Shown: one piece after another, positions 1 through 8,108 of the stretch
Position numbering within the stretch: the stretch's first letter is position 1
Layout: each line of letters begins with the position of its first letter
Assembly (NCBI GenBank): GCA_042408955.1
Contig: JBHOQQ010000046.1
Location: 1 to 64,000 of the forward strand
DNA: 64,000 bases
Direction: 5' to 3'
From: CALGSZ01 sp042408955
GTDB lineage: Bacteria > Chloroflexota > Chloroflexia > Thermomicrobiales > UBA6265
Translations under genes and position numbers: made by a program
The notes under the pieces: generated by a model
What the model saw: only the letters and a program-made list of their open reading frames with translations
What the model was told of the DNA's origin: nothing
Database searches by the model: none

Positions 1-142
1 AGTGCCTCGCCGCGCGGGACCCTACCTTCATCACCACGCGACGGCAGCAGTCCCAAAGCGGCGGACCTCGAGGGGGAATTCGACCCCGCTATAGCGGGTT
101 GCGGGTACAGGGCACCGCTAGCTCCCCGTCTAGCACGGCCAA
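1..142 (-). ncRNA. ffs: Signal recognition particle RNA, large (Gram-positive) type, 5' part only
   Basis: Read on the minus strand from about 142 downwards, the sequence carries the conserved 5' signature of Bacillus-type large SRP RNA: GCCGTGCTAGACGGGGAG, then TAGCGGTGCCCTGTACCC, then CCCGCTATAGCGGG and a TCGAG block, followed by a GGGTCCCGCGC segment. These form the Alu domain. The S domain with the GGAAG tetraloop region that binds Ffh lies beyond base 1, outside the window. A plausible -10 (TAGAAT) sits at 152-147, just upstream of the inferred 5' end. The exact 5' end is inferred. The RNA scaffolds Ffh and FtsY for co-translational membrane targeting. Confidence 0.9.
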
Positions 143-323
143 TTGGATTCTACCATGCTGGCGCGATTCCCACCATGCGCGTTGGCGCCCCAGCCTTCCT
201 CCACGCCTTGCCGCGTCTCATGGTGTAATACGTCAGGTGTCGTCCAACCGCAGGCCGGATTTGCAGGTTTTCACCGCCAGTGACATTTATCGTCCACCGT
301 TGCACGATGGAAGGAGATTCGCA

Positions 324-674
324 ATGCAGACGATCCTCCTCATTTGCCCAATGACCCTCGGCGACGAGGTCGCCGTCCGCGATATCCACGAGCGCTTTCC
401 CGTCGATGCCCTTGAACGAGGCATCGGCGTCGAGCGTGTTGTGGCCTTCATCGGAAGCGGCTACTACGCCCTTGAGCTAACTGTCAGCGACGGCGATTTC
501 CAAGAGCAATTCCACCGCTTTCTGAGTGCGCCGGAAATCGTGGAGTTCTTCCAGTCGCTGCGCCCCTATGTGCGCGACCTGCCAAGCCCGGACCAACACA
601 CTGCCGAAATGCCTCTGGCAACCACCATGCTCTTTTGGCAACGGCCCGGCACAGAGACGATGCCCCTGGTCTGA
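324..674 (+). CDS. Hypothetical protein, 116 aa
   Basis: No family recognised. The ATG at 324 follows AAGGAGA at 311-317 at good spacing, which decides the start; a longer reading from 99 has no such site and would run into the SRP RNA. The protein has no signal peptide or membrane segment. It has an acidic, mixed alpha/beta look (DEVAVRDIHERFPVDALERG), with a run EQFHRFLSAPEIVEFF that is probably helical. It is convergent with the ferredoxin gene, with only 11 bases between stops. It is probably a small cytosolic protein; function unknown. Confidence 0.65.
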   Translation: MQTILLICPMTLGDEVAVRDIHERFPVDALERGIGVERVVAFIGSGYYALELTVSDGDFQEQFHRFLSAPEIVEFFQSLRPYVRDLPSPDQHTAEMPLATTMLFWQRPGTETMPLV

Positions 675-685
675 CCACGCCGTCG

Positions 686-1048
686 TTACGGCTCTGGTGG
701 TAAGGGATGATCCGCTGGCCATTCGATGGGCCGCGGGCCAGGATCTGTCATATCAGGATTGTCCCGCAGGCGGCGCAACACGCGCACTGTCAGGTCACTA
801 CGAAGCTGGATTTGGCAGGAAAGGCGGAGGTTCGGCGGGCGATTCTCCAGCCGGGCCAGACGAGCTTCTTCGGCAGGCGTCATCGGTCCGGGATCGCCTG
901 CCAGGATCTCAACCCGGCAGGTTGTGCAACGCGCGTTACCCCCACACCGGTGAAGGATATCGACCCCCGCATCCTCGATGCAGAGGACCAAGCGTCGCCC
1001 TTCGCTGCAAACGGTCTCACCCACGCCTTCGATCGTGACCTTCGGCAT
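686..1048 (-). CDS. Plant-type [2Fe-2S] ferredoxin, 120 aa
   Basis: A small soluble electron carrier. Four cysteines fit a beta-grasp 2Fe-2S ferredoxin: C35, C41 and C44 in RCGGNARCTTCRVEIL, and C78 in LRLSCQ. The loop is C-x5-C-x2-C as in adrenodoxin/bacterial Fdx-like proteins. The domain fills about residues 3-92; the C-terminal 28 residues are Pro-rich and variable. The ATG at 1048 is preceded by GGAAGGAG on the minus strand. It stands alone, with no oxidoreductase partner beside it, so the electron acceptor cannot be read from context. Confidence 0.9.
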   Translation of the reverse strand: MPKVTIEGVGETVCSEGRRLVLCIEDAGVDILHRCGGNARCTTCRVEILAGDPGPMTPAEEARLARLENRPPNLRLSCQIQLRSDLTVRVLRRLRDNPDMTDPGPRPIEWPADHPLPPEP

Positions 1049-1277
1049 TGACGAATTGGCTCCTTCCCCTCACGCAAACTACAAGCCACCTACGCCAGGT
1101 GGTCATCCTGAACCGCACTCGCTGGTGGCACCGCGGGTTGTCGCGGCCACACGCCACCGGTGCCGCGGCGCCGTGACAGGAACGCCACGTCGCACATCGC
1201 TCGGCTCATCAGCAATGTGACACACAAGCCCCGGTTTCGCTCCCAATCACTGCGTGCGAGCGCCCCGAAAGGAGCTG

Positions 1278-1704
1278 CTACGCTTGGAAGCCCGTTCCGC
1301 CGGTAGTGCGCAGGTGATGGCGCTCAGCAAAGGCGGTCGCATTCGGGCCAGCGAGCAGCACTGAGCCGACGTGCCCATGCCGAGATGAACCGGTGACGAA
1401 CGGATATCGAATGCCCTTGGTCTCGACACGGCGCTCAGTGTAAAAGAAGTCTTCGCTAATGCGGCCGAAAACATCATACGCAAGCTGATCGGCTCGCATC
1501 AGATCCGGAATCGGCTCGTCTAACCAAAAAGGTAATCGTGATGCGGCCATCCTCCAGCTCCGGCTCGCCGATCAGGTGCAAGCCGTCGATGTGGCGCAAA
1601 ACCTGCTCCGCATCAACGGTAAACCGGAGGTTGGCTTCTTCGTCTCGCGCCCAATCTTCGCCAAATTCCAGGCGTAACAACTCAAGAACTTTCTCGACCA
1701 GCAC
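1278..1704 (-). pseudogene. Hypothetical protein split by a frameshift in a T5 run
   Basis: Two overlapping minus-strand frames join into one coherent protein of about 140 residues. The first begins at GTG 1704 (GGGAG upstream; TTG 1725 is an alternative) and reads VLVEKVLELLRLEFGEDW up to RITITF. The second continues as WLDEPIPDLMRADQLAYDVF and ends at 1278. The switch point is the A5 run (T5 on the coding strand) at about 1526-1531; removing one T restores a single frame. No family was recognised. It is either a sequencing error in a homopolymer or a genuine recent inactivation. Confidence 0.55.
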
Positions 1705-1854
1705 GTTCCGTTCCGTTGCTCCCAATCGTCAAACGTCAAGGGACTATCAATCGACCTGCACCTCCCTCCAAGCGCCGTATACTAACGCGCTGAAGGCGGA
1801 TTTGCAGCGCCAGGATTGTCGGCCAAGACGGCGAAGGGAAGAGCAGGGAACGCA

Positions 1855-2127
1855 ATGGTGCAACGGGTGTTGGATGTCCTCTTACGGCGCGATCGGGTCG
1901 AGCCAGAAATCCCGCTGTGTCCCGATCACAAGACGCCGATGCGGCTTCGCGGCAAGCTCGGCCGCCCGGCGCGGTTTTCCTACCAAACGGAAGAGGAATA
2001 TACCCTGCTCTACTTCTGTCCAGTCGAAGGCTGCAACAACACCGCCCTGGTCGAGCGGGCCAAGACGCAAATCCCGGTGCCGGGTGAGCCCCCGGAGCGG
2101 CCGCCATTTGCCCGCCGCACAAGCTGA
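1855..2127 (+). CDS. Hypothetical protein with two Cys-containing knuckles, 90 aa
   Basis: No family recognised. The ATG at 1855 has a purine-rich AGCAGGGAA upstream and is preferred to the TTG at 1816. The protein has LCPDHKTPM near residues 21-30 and YFCPVEGC near residues 52-60. That gives three Cys and one His spaced as in small zinc ribbons; zinc binding is inferred, not shown. The tail is Pro/Arg-rich. It is convergent with the dUTPase-like gene and has no obvious operon partner. Confidence 0.6.
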   Translation: MVQRVLDVLLRRDRVEPEIPLCPDHKTPMRLRGKLGRPARFSYQTEEEYTLLYFCPVEGCNNTALVERAKTQIPVPGEPPERPPFARRTS

Positions 2128-2172
2128 TGCGCCTTGAAAGTCGCGTCAAGCCCCGGCGTCGTCCCGCTTAAA

Positions 2173-2721
2173 TCACGTGCGACGCGAAAGATTTTCCTGC
2201 TGATATCGCCCAGCATAGCCTTCCGCCACCGGCGTTGCCAGAGTGATAAACACAAGTTGCATCAGACGCGCGCCACGCGCAATCTGAAAGCCATACGGAT
2301 TGACCACAACCAACAGCGAGGTGGAACGGCCATGATACCCGGCGTCCCAGACAGCGGTATGTATTGTGACGCCACTGCGGTTCAGCGTTGAGCGGGGACG
2401 CCCAAGCGCCATCAGGTCAGGCGGCAAATGCACGACCTCGTTGTACAGAATGTGATACGCGCCGGGCGCCAGCTGATACATGCCGCGCTCGTCCGGTTCG
2501 ATCAATTCCAGCGGTGGCAGGACGCGGCCAGCACTGTCCAGAGGCAGGATGCCCTGGCCGGCGAAGCGGTGGATCTCGGCAAGTGTTAGATCAAACCCGT
2601 TTGGTTGAAGCTGAGATTCCAGATCCAGCCACTCCGCGATCAGCGGTGGATCGGCGTGGATGTGGTCGCGCAATTGCTCCCGGCTCAAGACGCCGGACGC
2701 GTGCAGTGGCAGATCGCTCAT
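2173..2721 (-). CDS. DCD/DUT-family nucleotidohydrolase, probable dUTP diphosphatase, 182 aa
   Basis: Predicted to hydrolyse dUTP to dUMP and PPi, keeping uracil out of DNA. It shows the family motifs QPNGFDLTL (residues about 39-47), GRPRSTLNRSG (the phosphate-binding RS-S/T-L-R-G motif) and TAVWDAGYHG, followed by a beta strand STSLLVVVN. dCTP deaminases carry a catalytic Glu in that strand; none is present here, so dUTPase rather than deaminase activity is favoured. Start ATG 2721 has GAGGA just upstream; a longer reading to 2934 would overlap the divergent MFS gene. It is divergent from that gene across about 95 bases. Confidence 0.85.
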   Translation of the reverse strand: MSDLPLHASGVLSREQLRDHIHADPPLIAEWLDLESQLQPNGFDLTLAEIHRFAGQGILPLDSAGRVLPPLELIEPDERGMYQLAPGAYHILYNEVVHLPPDLMALGRPRSTLNRSGVTIHTAVWDAGYHGRSTSLLVVVNPYGFQIARGARLMQLVFITLATPVAEGYAGRYQQENLSRRT

Positions 2722-2816
2722 TCGTTCCTCATCCTTTCCCAGGCGGTCGTGCCCGCACCCTTGCTCTGGGCAGTGCGGTCGATCATGGTTCGCGCGGGTA
2801 GACGAGCGTACCACGG

Positions 2817-4073
2817 ATGACGAGCGGAAATCTCCCCAAGAGTGCCACGACGACCGCCGGGAGCGCCTCTCGCCACGCCTATGCCGTGCTGCGCCACCGG
2901 GATTTCCGCCTGCTCTGGCAAGCTGAGCTTGCATCGAGCTTTGGCACTCAAATGCAGCGGGTTGCCATCGCCTGGCAAGTGTATGACCTCACCGGCGATG
3001 CCCTGCGGTTGGGCGTACTGGGATTGGTGCGCTTCGCCGCGGTGGTCATCGTCGGCATGCTCGGTGGCGTCCTCGCTGACCGGCGCGACCGCCGCAAGCT
3101 GCTTTTCGGCTCGCAGATCGCCCTAGCCTGCACTTCCGGGACGCTGGCGCTGCTCGCTGCAACCGGCAACAGCAGTCTTGGCGCCATCTATGTGCTGACG
3201 CTGCTTGCCAGCGCCCTCGCCTCCATCGGCGGCCCGGCGCGGCAAGCCTTCATCCCATCGCTCGTGCCACGGGCCGAAATCGCCGCCGCGATGAGCTTGC
3301 AGATCCTCGCGATGCAGGTAGCCACGGTCACCGGCCCCGTCGCCGCTGGCTGGCTAATCGCTCGGGTTGATATCGCGCCCATCTACGCGTTCGATGCCTT
3401 GTCATTCGCCGGCGTTGCCATTGCCGCATTGGCAATCCGCACCCGGCCCGCACCCACACGGGCAGAAGGAAGCTCGTGGCAAGCCGCGCTTGATGGCATT
3501 CGATTTCTTCGCCGCTCTTCGGTATTGCTCGGTGTCATGGCGGCAGACTTCGCGGCCACGTTCTTCGGCGCTGCCACCGTGCTTATGCCCATCTTCGCCA
3601 CGGAAATACTCGACGTCGGTCCGCGTGGCCTCGGCTTCCTGTACTCGGCCTCGGCAATCGGCGCGGTGCTAGGAAGCGTCGCGATGAGCCTCGCCCGCAC
3701 TCCGGTGTTCCCCGGCCGCGGTGTGCTGCTGGCCATCATCGTCTATGGTCTGACCGTTGTCGGATTCGGCCTCAGCGAGACATTTTGGCTTTCCCTGGGG
3801 TTGCTGGCCATCGGCGGAGCGGCCGACGCCGTGAGCATGGCCCTTCGGCACACGATTCGCAACCTGGCTACTCCAGATCACTTGCGCGGGCGGGTGGCCG
3901 CGACCCACTCGATGTTCGCGATGGGCGGACCTCAGCTTGGAGAATTTGAAGCTGGCGCGGCCGCCGCGCTCCTTGGCGCCGGCCCCTCGGTCGCTCTCGG
4001 AGGCTTGGGCACCATTGCGGCCGCGGCAGTGGTCGCGGTTCTGGTGCCAGAAATCCGCAAATATCGCGCCTGA
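2817..4073 (+). CDS. MFS transporter, EntS-like exporter family, 418 aa
   Basis: A twelve-helix major facilitator in the enterobactin-exporter/tetracycline-exporter-like subfamily. The N-terminus YAVLRHRDFRLLWQAELAS is characteristic of this group. It is followed by the loop 2-3 signature GGVLADRRDRRKLL (motif A, about residues 82-95) and the repeated element DHLRGRVAATHSMF in the second half. Hydrophobic segments run throughout. The substrate cannot be assigned; relatives export siderophores, macrolides or other drugs. It stands alone, divergent from the dUTPase-like gene. The ribosome-binding site before ATG 2817 is weak, so the start is less certain than the frame. Confidence 0.85.
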   Translation: MTSGNLPKSATTTAGSASRHAYAVLRHRDFRLLWQAELASSFGTQMQRVAIAWQVYDLTGDALRLGVLGLVRFAAVVIVGMLGGVLADRRDRRKLLFGSQIALACTSGTLALLAATGNSSLGAIYVLTLLASALASIGGPARQAFIPSLVPRAEIAAAMSLQILAMQVATVTGPVAAGWLIARVDIAPIYAFDALSFAGVAIAALAIRTRPAPTRAEGSSWQAALDGIRFLRRSSVLLGVMAADFAATFFGAATVLMPIFATEILDVGPRGLGFLYSASAIGAVLGSVAMSLARTPVFPGRGVLLAIIVYGLTVVGFGLSETFWLSLGLLAIGGAADAVSMALRHTIRNLATPDHLRGRVAATHSMFAMGGPQLGEFEAGAAAALLGAGPSVALGGLGTIAAAAVVAVLVPEIRKYRA

Positions 4074-4099
4074 TCACGCGCGGTTACCCAGGATGACGT

Positions 4100-4128
4100 T
4101 TGACCCGCGCCGCTGTGCGTGCTATGGT
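4100..4128 (+). promoter_or_regulatory. Sigma-70-type promoter for moaA
   Basis: TTGACC (4100-4105), a 17-base spacer and TATGGT (4123-4128) form a good -35/-10 pair directly upstream of moaA. The implied transcription start near 4135 makes the most upstream possible moaA starts (around 4119) unusable and supports ATG 4203 or 4185. Confidence 0.6.
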
Positions 4129-4202
4129 GTCCTCAATGCTCAATGGTTGGCTATTCGAAGGCTGGTGTTCCGGTCAAGCGCCAAATGAGTGGAGCACGAG
4201 AG

Positions 4203-5252
4203 ATGGTCAGCACGCTCAGCCGCCCTGTGACGCTTGCACCCGTTCACCAAGAGACGACTGCGCATCCAAGGGCCGCTTTCGATTCCTTCGGCCGGCAGAT
4301 GACCTATCTGCGCATCTCCCTCACCGACCGCTGCAATTTTCGCTGTGTTTACTGCATGCCAGCCATCGGCATGAAATTCCAGCCCCGAGACGAGCTCCTA
4401 ACCGATGACGAGCTGCTGCGCATCGTCGGCGTCTGCGCCAAGCTCGGCTTCAGAAAGCTTCGCCTGACTGGCGGCGAGCCAACGGTCCGGCCGCACCTCG
4501 TCGAGCTAGTCCGCGCGATGAAAGCATTTCCGGGGATCGAAGAGATCTCAATGACCACGAATGGCCTGCTCCTTTCCCGCATCGCCGCGGATCTGAAAGC
4601 AGCAGGGCTCGACCGCGTGAATGTGAGCCTGGACACGCTCGACCCCGAGAAATTCAAGCTCATGACGCGGGGTGGGCGGCTCGATCTGGTCTGGGCAGGA
4701 CTCGAGGCTGCCGACCAAGCCGGTCTCCATCCCATCAAGATCAATGCCGTCGTTGTTCGCGGTCAAAATGACCACGAAGTTGGCAGGCTCGCAGCGCTTA
4801 CCCTCGATCACCCATGGCAGGTGCGCTTCCTTGAGATCATGCCCATGGAAGGCGTCGGCGTCGTCTACGACGAGGGTCTGGTAACGTCTGCTGAAACGCG
4901 GGCGAGGCTGGAGGAGCAGTTCGGCCCGCTCATCCCCATTGAGACAGATCCGTCAGACCCAGCGCGCTTGTGGCAAATTCCCGGAGCAAAGGGGCTGATC
5001 GGTTTCATCTCTCCCGTCTCCGCGCCGTTCTGCGCCCATTGCAACCGCGTGCGCCTGACGGCGGATGGAAAACTCCGGTTGTGTCTACTCCGCGCGGACG
5101 AGCTCGACCTTCGCGATTTGTTGCGAAGCGGCGCGGATGATGCCACGCTGGAGGCCCAGCTCCTCGCGGGCATTTGGCGCAAACCGTGGGGACACGGCCT
5201 GGCGGAAGGTGACCGGAACATCGGGCGGGGAATGTCCCAAATCGGTGGCTAG
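4203..5252 (+). CDS. moaA: GTP 3',8-cyclase MoaA (molybdenum cofactor), 349 aa
   Basis: A radical-SAM enzyme that converts GTP to 3',8-cyclo-GTP, the first step of molybdopterin synthesis. The N-terminal 4Fe-4S/SAM motif is TDRCNFRCVYC (C44, C48, C51). The C-terminal GTP-binding cluster is FCAHCNRVR plus LRLCLL. The protein ends with the conserved Gly-Gly (SQIGG). TTGACC-N17-TATGGT at 4100-4128 lies upstream. ATG 4203 was chosen; 4185 is an alternative, and neither has a strong Shine-Dalgarno. The hydroxyacid dehydrogenase follows after 11 bases, so the two are probably co-transcribed. No other moa gene is nearby. Confidence 0.95.
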   Translation: MVSTLSRPVTLAPVHQETTAHPRAAFDSFGRQMTYLRISLTDRCNFRCVYCMPAIGMKFQPRDELLTDDELLRIVGVCAKLGFRKLRLTGGEPTVRPHLVELVRAMKAFPGIEEISMTTNGLLLSRIAADLKAAGLDRVNVSLDTLDPEKFKLMTRGGRLDLVWAGLEAADQAGLHPIKINAVVVRGQNDHEVGRLAALTLDHPWQVRFLEIMPMEGVGVVYDEGLVTSAETRARLEEQFGPLIPIETDPSDPARLWQIPGAKGLIGFISPVSAPFCAHCNRVRLTADGKLRLCLLRADELDLRDLLRSGADDATLEAQLLAGIWRKPWGHGLAEGDRNIGRGMSQIGG

Positions 5253-5263
5253 GATCGCGCACC

Positions 5264-6250
5264 ATGGTCTCTGCCGCGGATGGATCGCGAGCACTTCATC
5301 GGCTGCTGATCGGCGTGTCCCTTCCCGACGCGCACGTACAGCGACTACGAGAGCAGTTTCCCGATCTTGAGATCATCGTAGCAGGCGGAGAGGAGTTCGA
5401 TCGCCAGCTTCCCGAGGCTGACGCCGTCGTCCACTGGCAACTTTCGGAGGAGCAGATCGCACGCGCTCCCCGCTTGCGCTGGTTTCAAACGGTCGGTGCC
5501 GGGGTTGATGGCCTGCTTCACCCGGCGCTGATCGAGCACGGCATATTGATTACGAACAACAGCGGCGTTCACGCCACGAATATCGCCGAGCATGTGCTCG
5601 CGATGATGTTAGCTTTTGCCCGGCGGCTGCCATATCTCATCCGCGGGCAAGTGGCGCACGAATGGCGCGACGACGCGGCACGGAAGGGTGTCTTCGAGCT
5701 CGACGGCCAGACACTTCTGGTCGTCGGCGCTGGCGACATCGGTCAGGCCCTTGCCCGGCGTGCCACCGCGCTCGGGATGTCCGTCCTCGGTGTCCGGCGC
5801 CGGCCCGGGACCGAGCTTCCTCCTGGCTTTGCGGAAATCGGCAGCATCGAGCGCCTGATAGATTTCCTGCCTCGCTCTGATCACACCGCTATCTGCCTCC
5901 CGCTCACCCACGCAACGCGCGGGCTCTTCAACCGCGAGATTATTTTCCAGATGCGTCCAAAGAGTTACCTTTACAACATCGGCCGCGGCCCAATTGTTGA
6001 CGCGATAGCGCTGATCGATGCTCTGCGGTCTGGCCATCTCGCCGGAGCAGGGCTTGATGTGACCGATCCCGAGCCACTCCCCGCGGATTCGCCGCTGTGG
6101 GATATGGAAAATGTCATCATCACGGCTCATACCTCGGGCGCCACGCCACGGTATTGGGATCGCGCCATTGAGATCTTAGCGGCCAACATCGCGCGCTATC
6201 GCTCGGGTCAGCCGCTGCTGAATGTGGTTGATCCCACCGCCGGATATTGA
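5264..6250 (+). CDS. D-isomer-specific 2-hydroxyacid dehydrogenase, 328 aa
   Basis: An NAD(P)-dependent dehydrogenase of the D-lactate/glyoxylate reductase family. The Rossmann motif is LLVVGAGDIGQALARRA (about residues 148-165). The catalytic Arg lies in YNIGRGPIVD, the Glu in DVTDPEPLP and the His in IITAHTSG near the C-terminus, all in the usual order. Length is normal for the family. The substrate is not predictable; the closest architecture is that of hydroxypyruvate/glyoxylate reductase-like enzymes. It lies 11 bases after moaA and probably shares its promoter, although no pathway link is evident. Confidence 0.9.
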   Translation: MVSAADGSRALHRLLIGVSLPDAHVQRLREQFPDLEIIVAGGEEFDRQLPEADAVVHWQLSEEQIARAPRLRWFQTVGAGVDGLLHPALIEHGILITNNSGVHATNIAEHVLAMMLAFARRLPYLIRGQVAHEWRDDAARKGVFELDGQTLLVVGAGDIGQALARRATALGMSVLGVRRRPGTELPPGFAEIGSIERLIDFLPRSDHTAICLPLTHATRGLFNREIIFQMRPKSYLYNIGRGPIVDAIALIDALRSGHLAGAGLDVTDPEPLPADSPLWDMENVIITAHTSGATPRYWDRAIEILAANIARYRSGQPLLNVVDPTAGY

Positions 6251-6364
6251 TCTGCCTCCCGGATCTGTTTCGGTGTGGATCGCCAACGGCGCTCAACGCA
6301 CCGGCACACGGCATCTGTCTCCAACCGGTACTATTGTGCCGGACTACCTTCCTACGCTGGAGAC

Positions 6365-6400
6365 TTGACAGAACGCGCGAGTACGAATAATGTACGTACA
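6365..6400 (+). promoter_or_regulatory. Promoter with overlapping palindrome, upstream of the DUF4258-like gene
   Basis: A consensus -35 TTGACA (6365-6370), a 17-base spacer and TAATGT (6388-6393) precede the gene at 6504. The perfect 10-bp palindrome TGTACGTACA (6391-6400) overlaps the -10 and the start region, a typical repressor position. Operator function is inferred. Confidence 0.45.
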
Positions 6401-6503
6401 CATCAAGGACGGCGAATGGGCGTCGTCTGAATCGGCGCAATCTCACAACCACGACGGCAAGGCGCACTCGTCCCCATGCGTGCCGTCAGGGGAGGGTTGG
6501 AGG

Positions 6504-6830
6504 ATGCGGGAGCCACACTTAGCCACCATTTCCCACCATGCTGGCCGGCGCCTCGCTCAGCGAAATCTTTCCCTCGATGATGTTTGGTACGTGCTTTCCC
6601 ATGGCCGGGTGCACCACACGGGCAAGGCTCTGTTCGTCCATCTTGGCCGGCGCGACATTCCACCTGCCGACCGCCGATTCGACCATATCCGCCGCCTGGA
6701 AGGCACCATCCTAGTCCTCGATCCAGCGACGGGGCAGCACCTCACGACAGCCTATCGCAACCGCCGCCGGGGCAGCCGGGATATCAAGCGGAAGCCGAAA
6801 TGGTCGCTGCCAATGCAGGCTGTCGCCTGA
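6504..6830 (+). CDS. DUF4258-like small basic protein, 108 aa
   Basis: The sequence resembles DUF4258 proteins: an N-terminal ISHHAGRRLAQRNLSLDDVWYVLSHG pattern (split: ISHHAGRRLAQR, then LSLDDVWYVL), a middle beta region LVLDPATGQHL and a conserved TAYRNRRRGSRDIKRK segment. Some members of this family resemble RelE/BrnT-like toxins, but activity is unproven. ATG 6504 is preceded by GGGGAGGG. The promoter at 6365 leaves a leader of about 100 bases. No antitoxin-like gene is next to it on either side; the downstream neighbour is the convergent kinase gene. Confidence 0.6.
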   Translation: MREPHLATISHHAGRRLAQRNLSLDDVWYVLSHGRVHHTGKALFVHLGRRDIPPADRRFDHIRRLEGTILVLDPATGQHLTTAYRNRRRGSRDIKRKPKWSLPMQAVA

Positions 6831-6878
6831 CCAGCACACGAGCATGTGGATGACTCGGCAGGTCGCTCTGCCAGCGAT

Positions 6879-8099
6879 TCAGCCCAGGGCTTCCAATGTA
6901 GCGCCGGTATCAAAGCCGAACACGTGGACGAGGTGTGGACGGCCAGCTAGGCCATGACGGGTGTAATACCGGTCGTAGAGCTGGCGGATCAGCGCCTCAA
7001 CTCGGGAACGCGGCAGCAAAATCAGCACGGAGCCTCCTTCGCCCCCACCCATCATCCGCGCTCCCAACACCCCATCGAGCGTGAGTGCCTCGGTCACCAG
7101 CTCCTCGACGCGGGGATGACTGATCTCGTAATCCCCTGCCGACGAGCGACCCGACGCCGTCATCAATGCCCCGAATGTCACCCAGTCGCCCGCGCGCATG
7201 GCGGCGATTCCGTGTTCGACTCGCGCGACTTCAGTAACAACATGGCGCACGCGGCGCAGCAGCACCTCCGGCACTACGCCAGAACCAACCGCTTGAAGCC
7301 GGTCAAAGCCGTCGAGACCGAGCGCTGCCAAGTTGGCAAGGGACGGATCGACGAGGTGTCGCACCAGCTCAAGCGCCTGCCGCGACTCCTCAACTCGGAC
7401 GGGATACGACGAAGCGCCGAGCGCTCGCGCAACGCCCGAATCTGCCACGGCGAAAACGTTGTCTCCCAAATCGGGATCAAGGCGCTCGGTCGTCAATGCG
7501 GCGCCGTCAAAACGGACGACGCCACCAGCAAGAGATATCGACTGATCGAGCGTGCCGCAAGGTGTTCCAGCCCGATGCTCCGCTTCCTGCGCCATGAGCA
7601 CCAGGTCACGGAATCCGGGCTGCCGTGTGTTGAGCGCTAGGCAGAGCGCGACGCACAGCGCGGCCGATGAGCTAAGCCCAAAGCCGATTGGGACATCGCC
7701 AGCCACGGCGATGCGCGACGGCACGCGGAGCTCACCGCCTCGCGCAAGCGTCGCCGCGATGGCGCCCCGCGCATAATCCAGCGGTTCGGGAGGAGGCTCC
7801 GGGTTTCGCCAATCTTCAAGGTCGTCCGCGCTGACGCGGAGTCTGGGCTGTCCATTAGGATCAGCCATCAAGATCTCGACCCGGCGCAATGGCGACGTGG
7901 ACTCCTCAACGACCGCGACCACATGCCGGTCAATAGCCGCCGCCAAGACCGGTCCACCGTTGTAATCAACATGATTGCCGAGCAGCTCAAGCCGGCCTGG
8001 TGCTCGCGCAGCAAGCGTTGGACGCCACCCCAGCCCGAACGCCTCTGCACCTGCCTGGAGCGCACGCTCAAAAGCTGGAACGTGATGCTCGGCTTTCAC
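6879..8099 (-). CDS. galK: Galactokinase-like GHMP sugar kinase, 406 aa
   Basis: Predicted to phosphorylate galactose or a related sugar at C1 with ATP. All three GHMP motifs are present: PGRLELLGNHVDYNGG (residues about 34-49), the ATP-binding GFGLSSSAAL (about 148-157) and GARMMGGGEGGSVL near the C-terminus. The catalytic-base Asp is in GTLDQSISLAGG. In motif 1 the usual GEH is GNH, as seen in divergent galactokinase-like branches, so the sugar may not be galactose. It begins 10 bases after the PIG-L deacetylase and is the last gene of a three-gene minus-strand operon with a CphA-like Mur ligase. Confidence 0.85.
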   Translation of the reverse strand: MKAEHHVPAFERALQAGAEAFGLGWRPTLAARAPGRLELLGNHVDYNGGPVLAAAIDRHVVAVVEESTSPLRRVEILMADPNGQPRLRVSADDLEDWRNPEPPPEPLDYARGAIAATLARGGELRVPSRIAVAGDVPIGFGLSSSAALCVALCLALNTRQPGFRDLVLMAQEAEHRAGTPCGTLDQSISLAGGVVRFDGAALTTERLDPDLGDNVFAVADSGVARALGASSYPVRVEESRQALELVRHLVDPSLANLAALGLDGFDRLQAVGSGVVPEVLLRRVRHVVTEVARVEHGIAAMRAGDWVTFGALMTASGRSSAGDYEISHPRVEELVTEALTLDGVLGARMMGGGEGGSVLILLPRSRVEALIRQLYDRYYTRHGLAGRPHLVHVFGFDTGATLEALG

Positions 8100-8108
8100 G
8101 CGTTCTCC

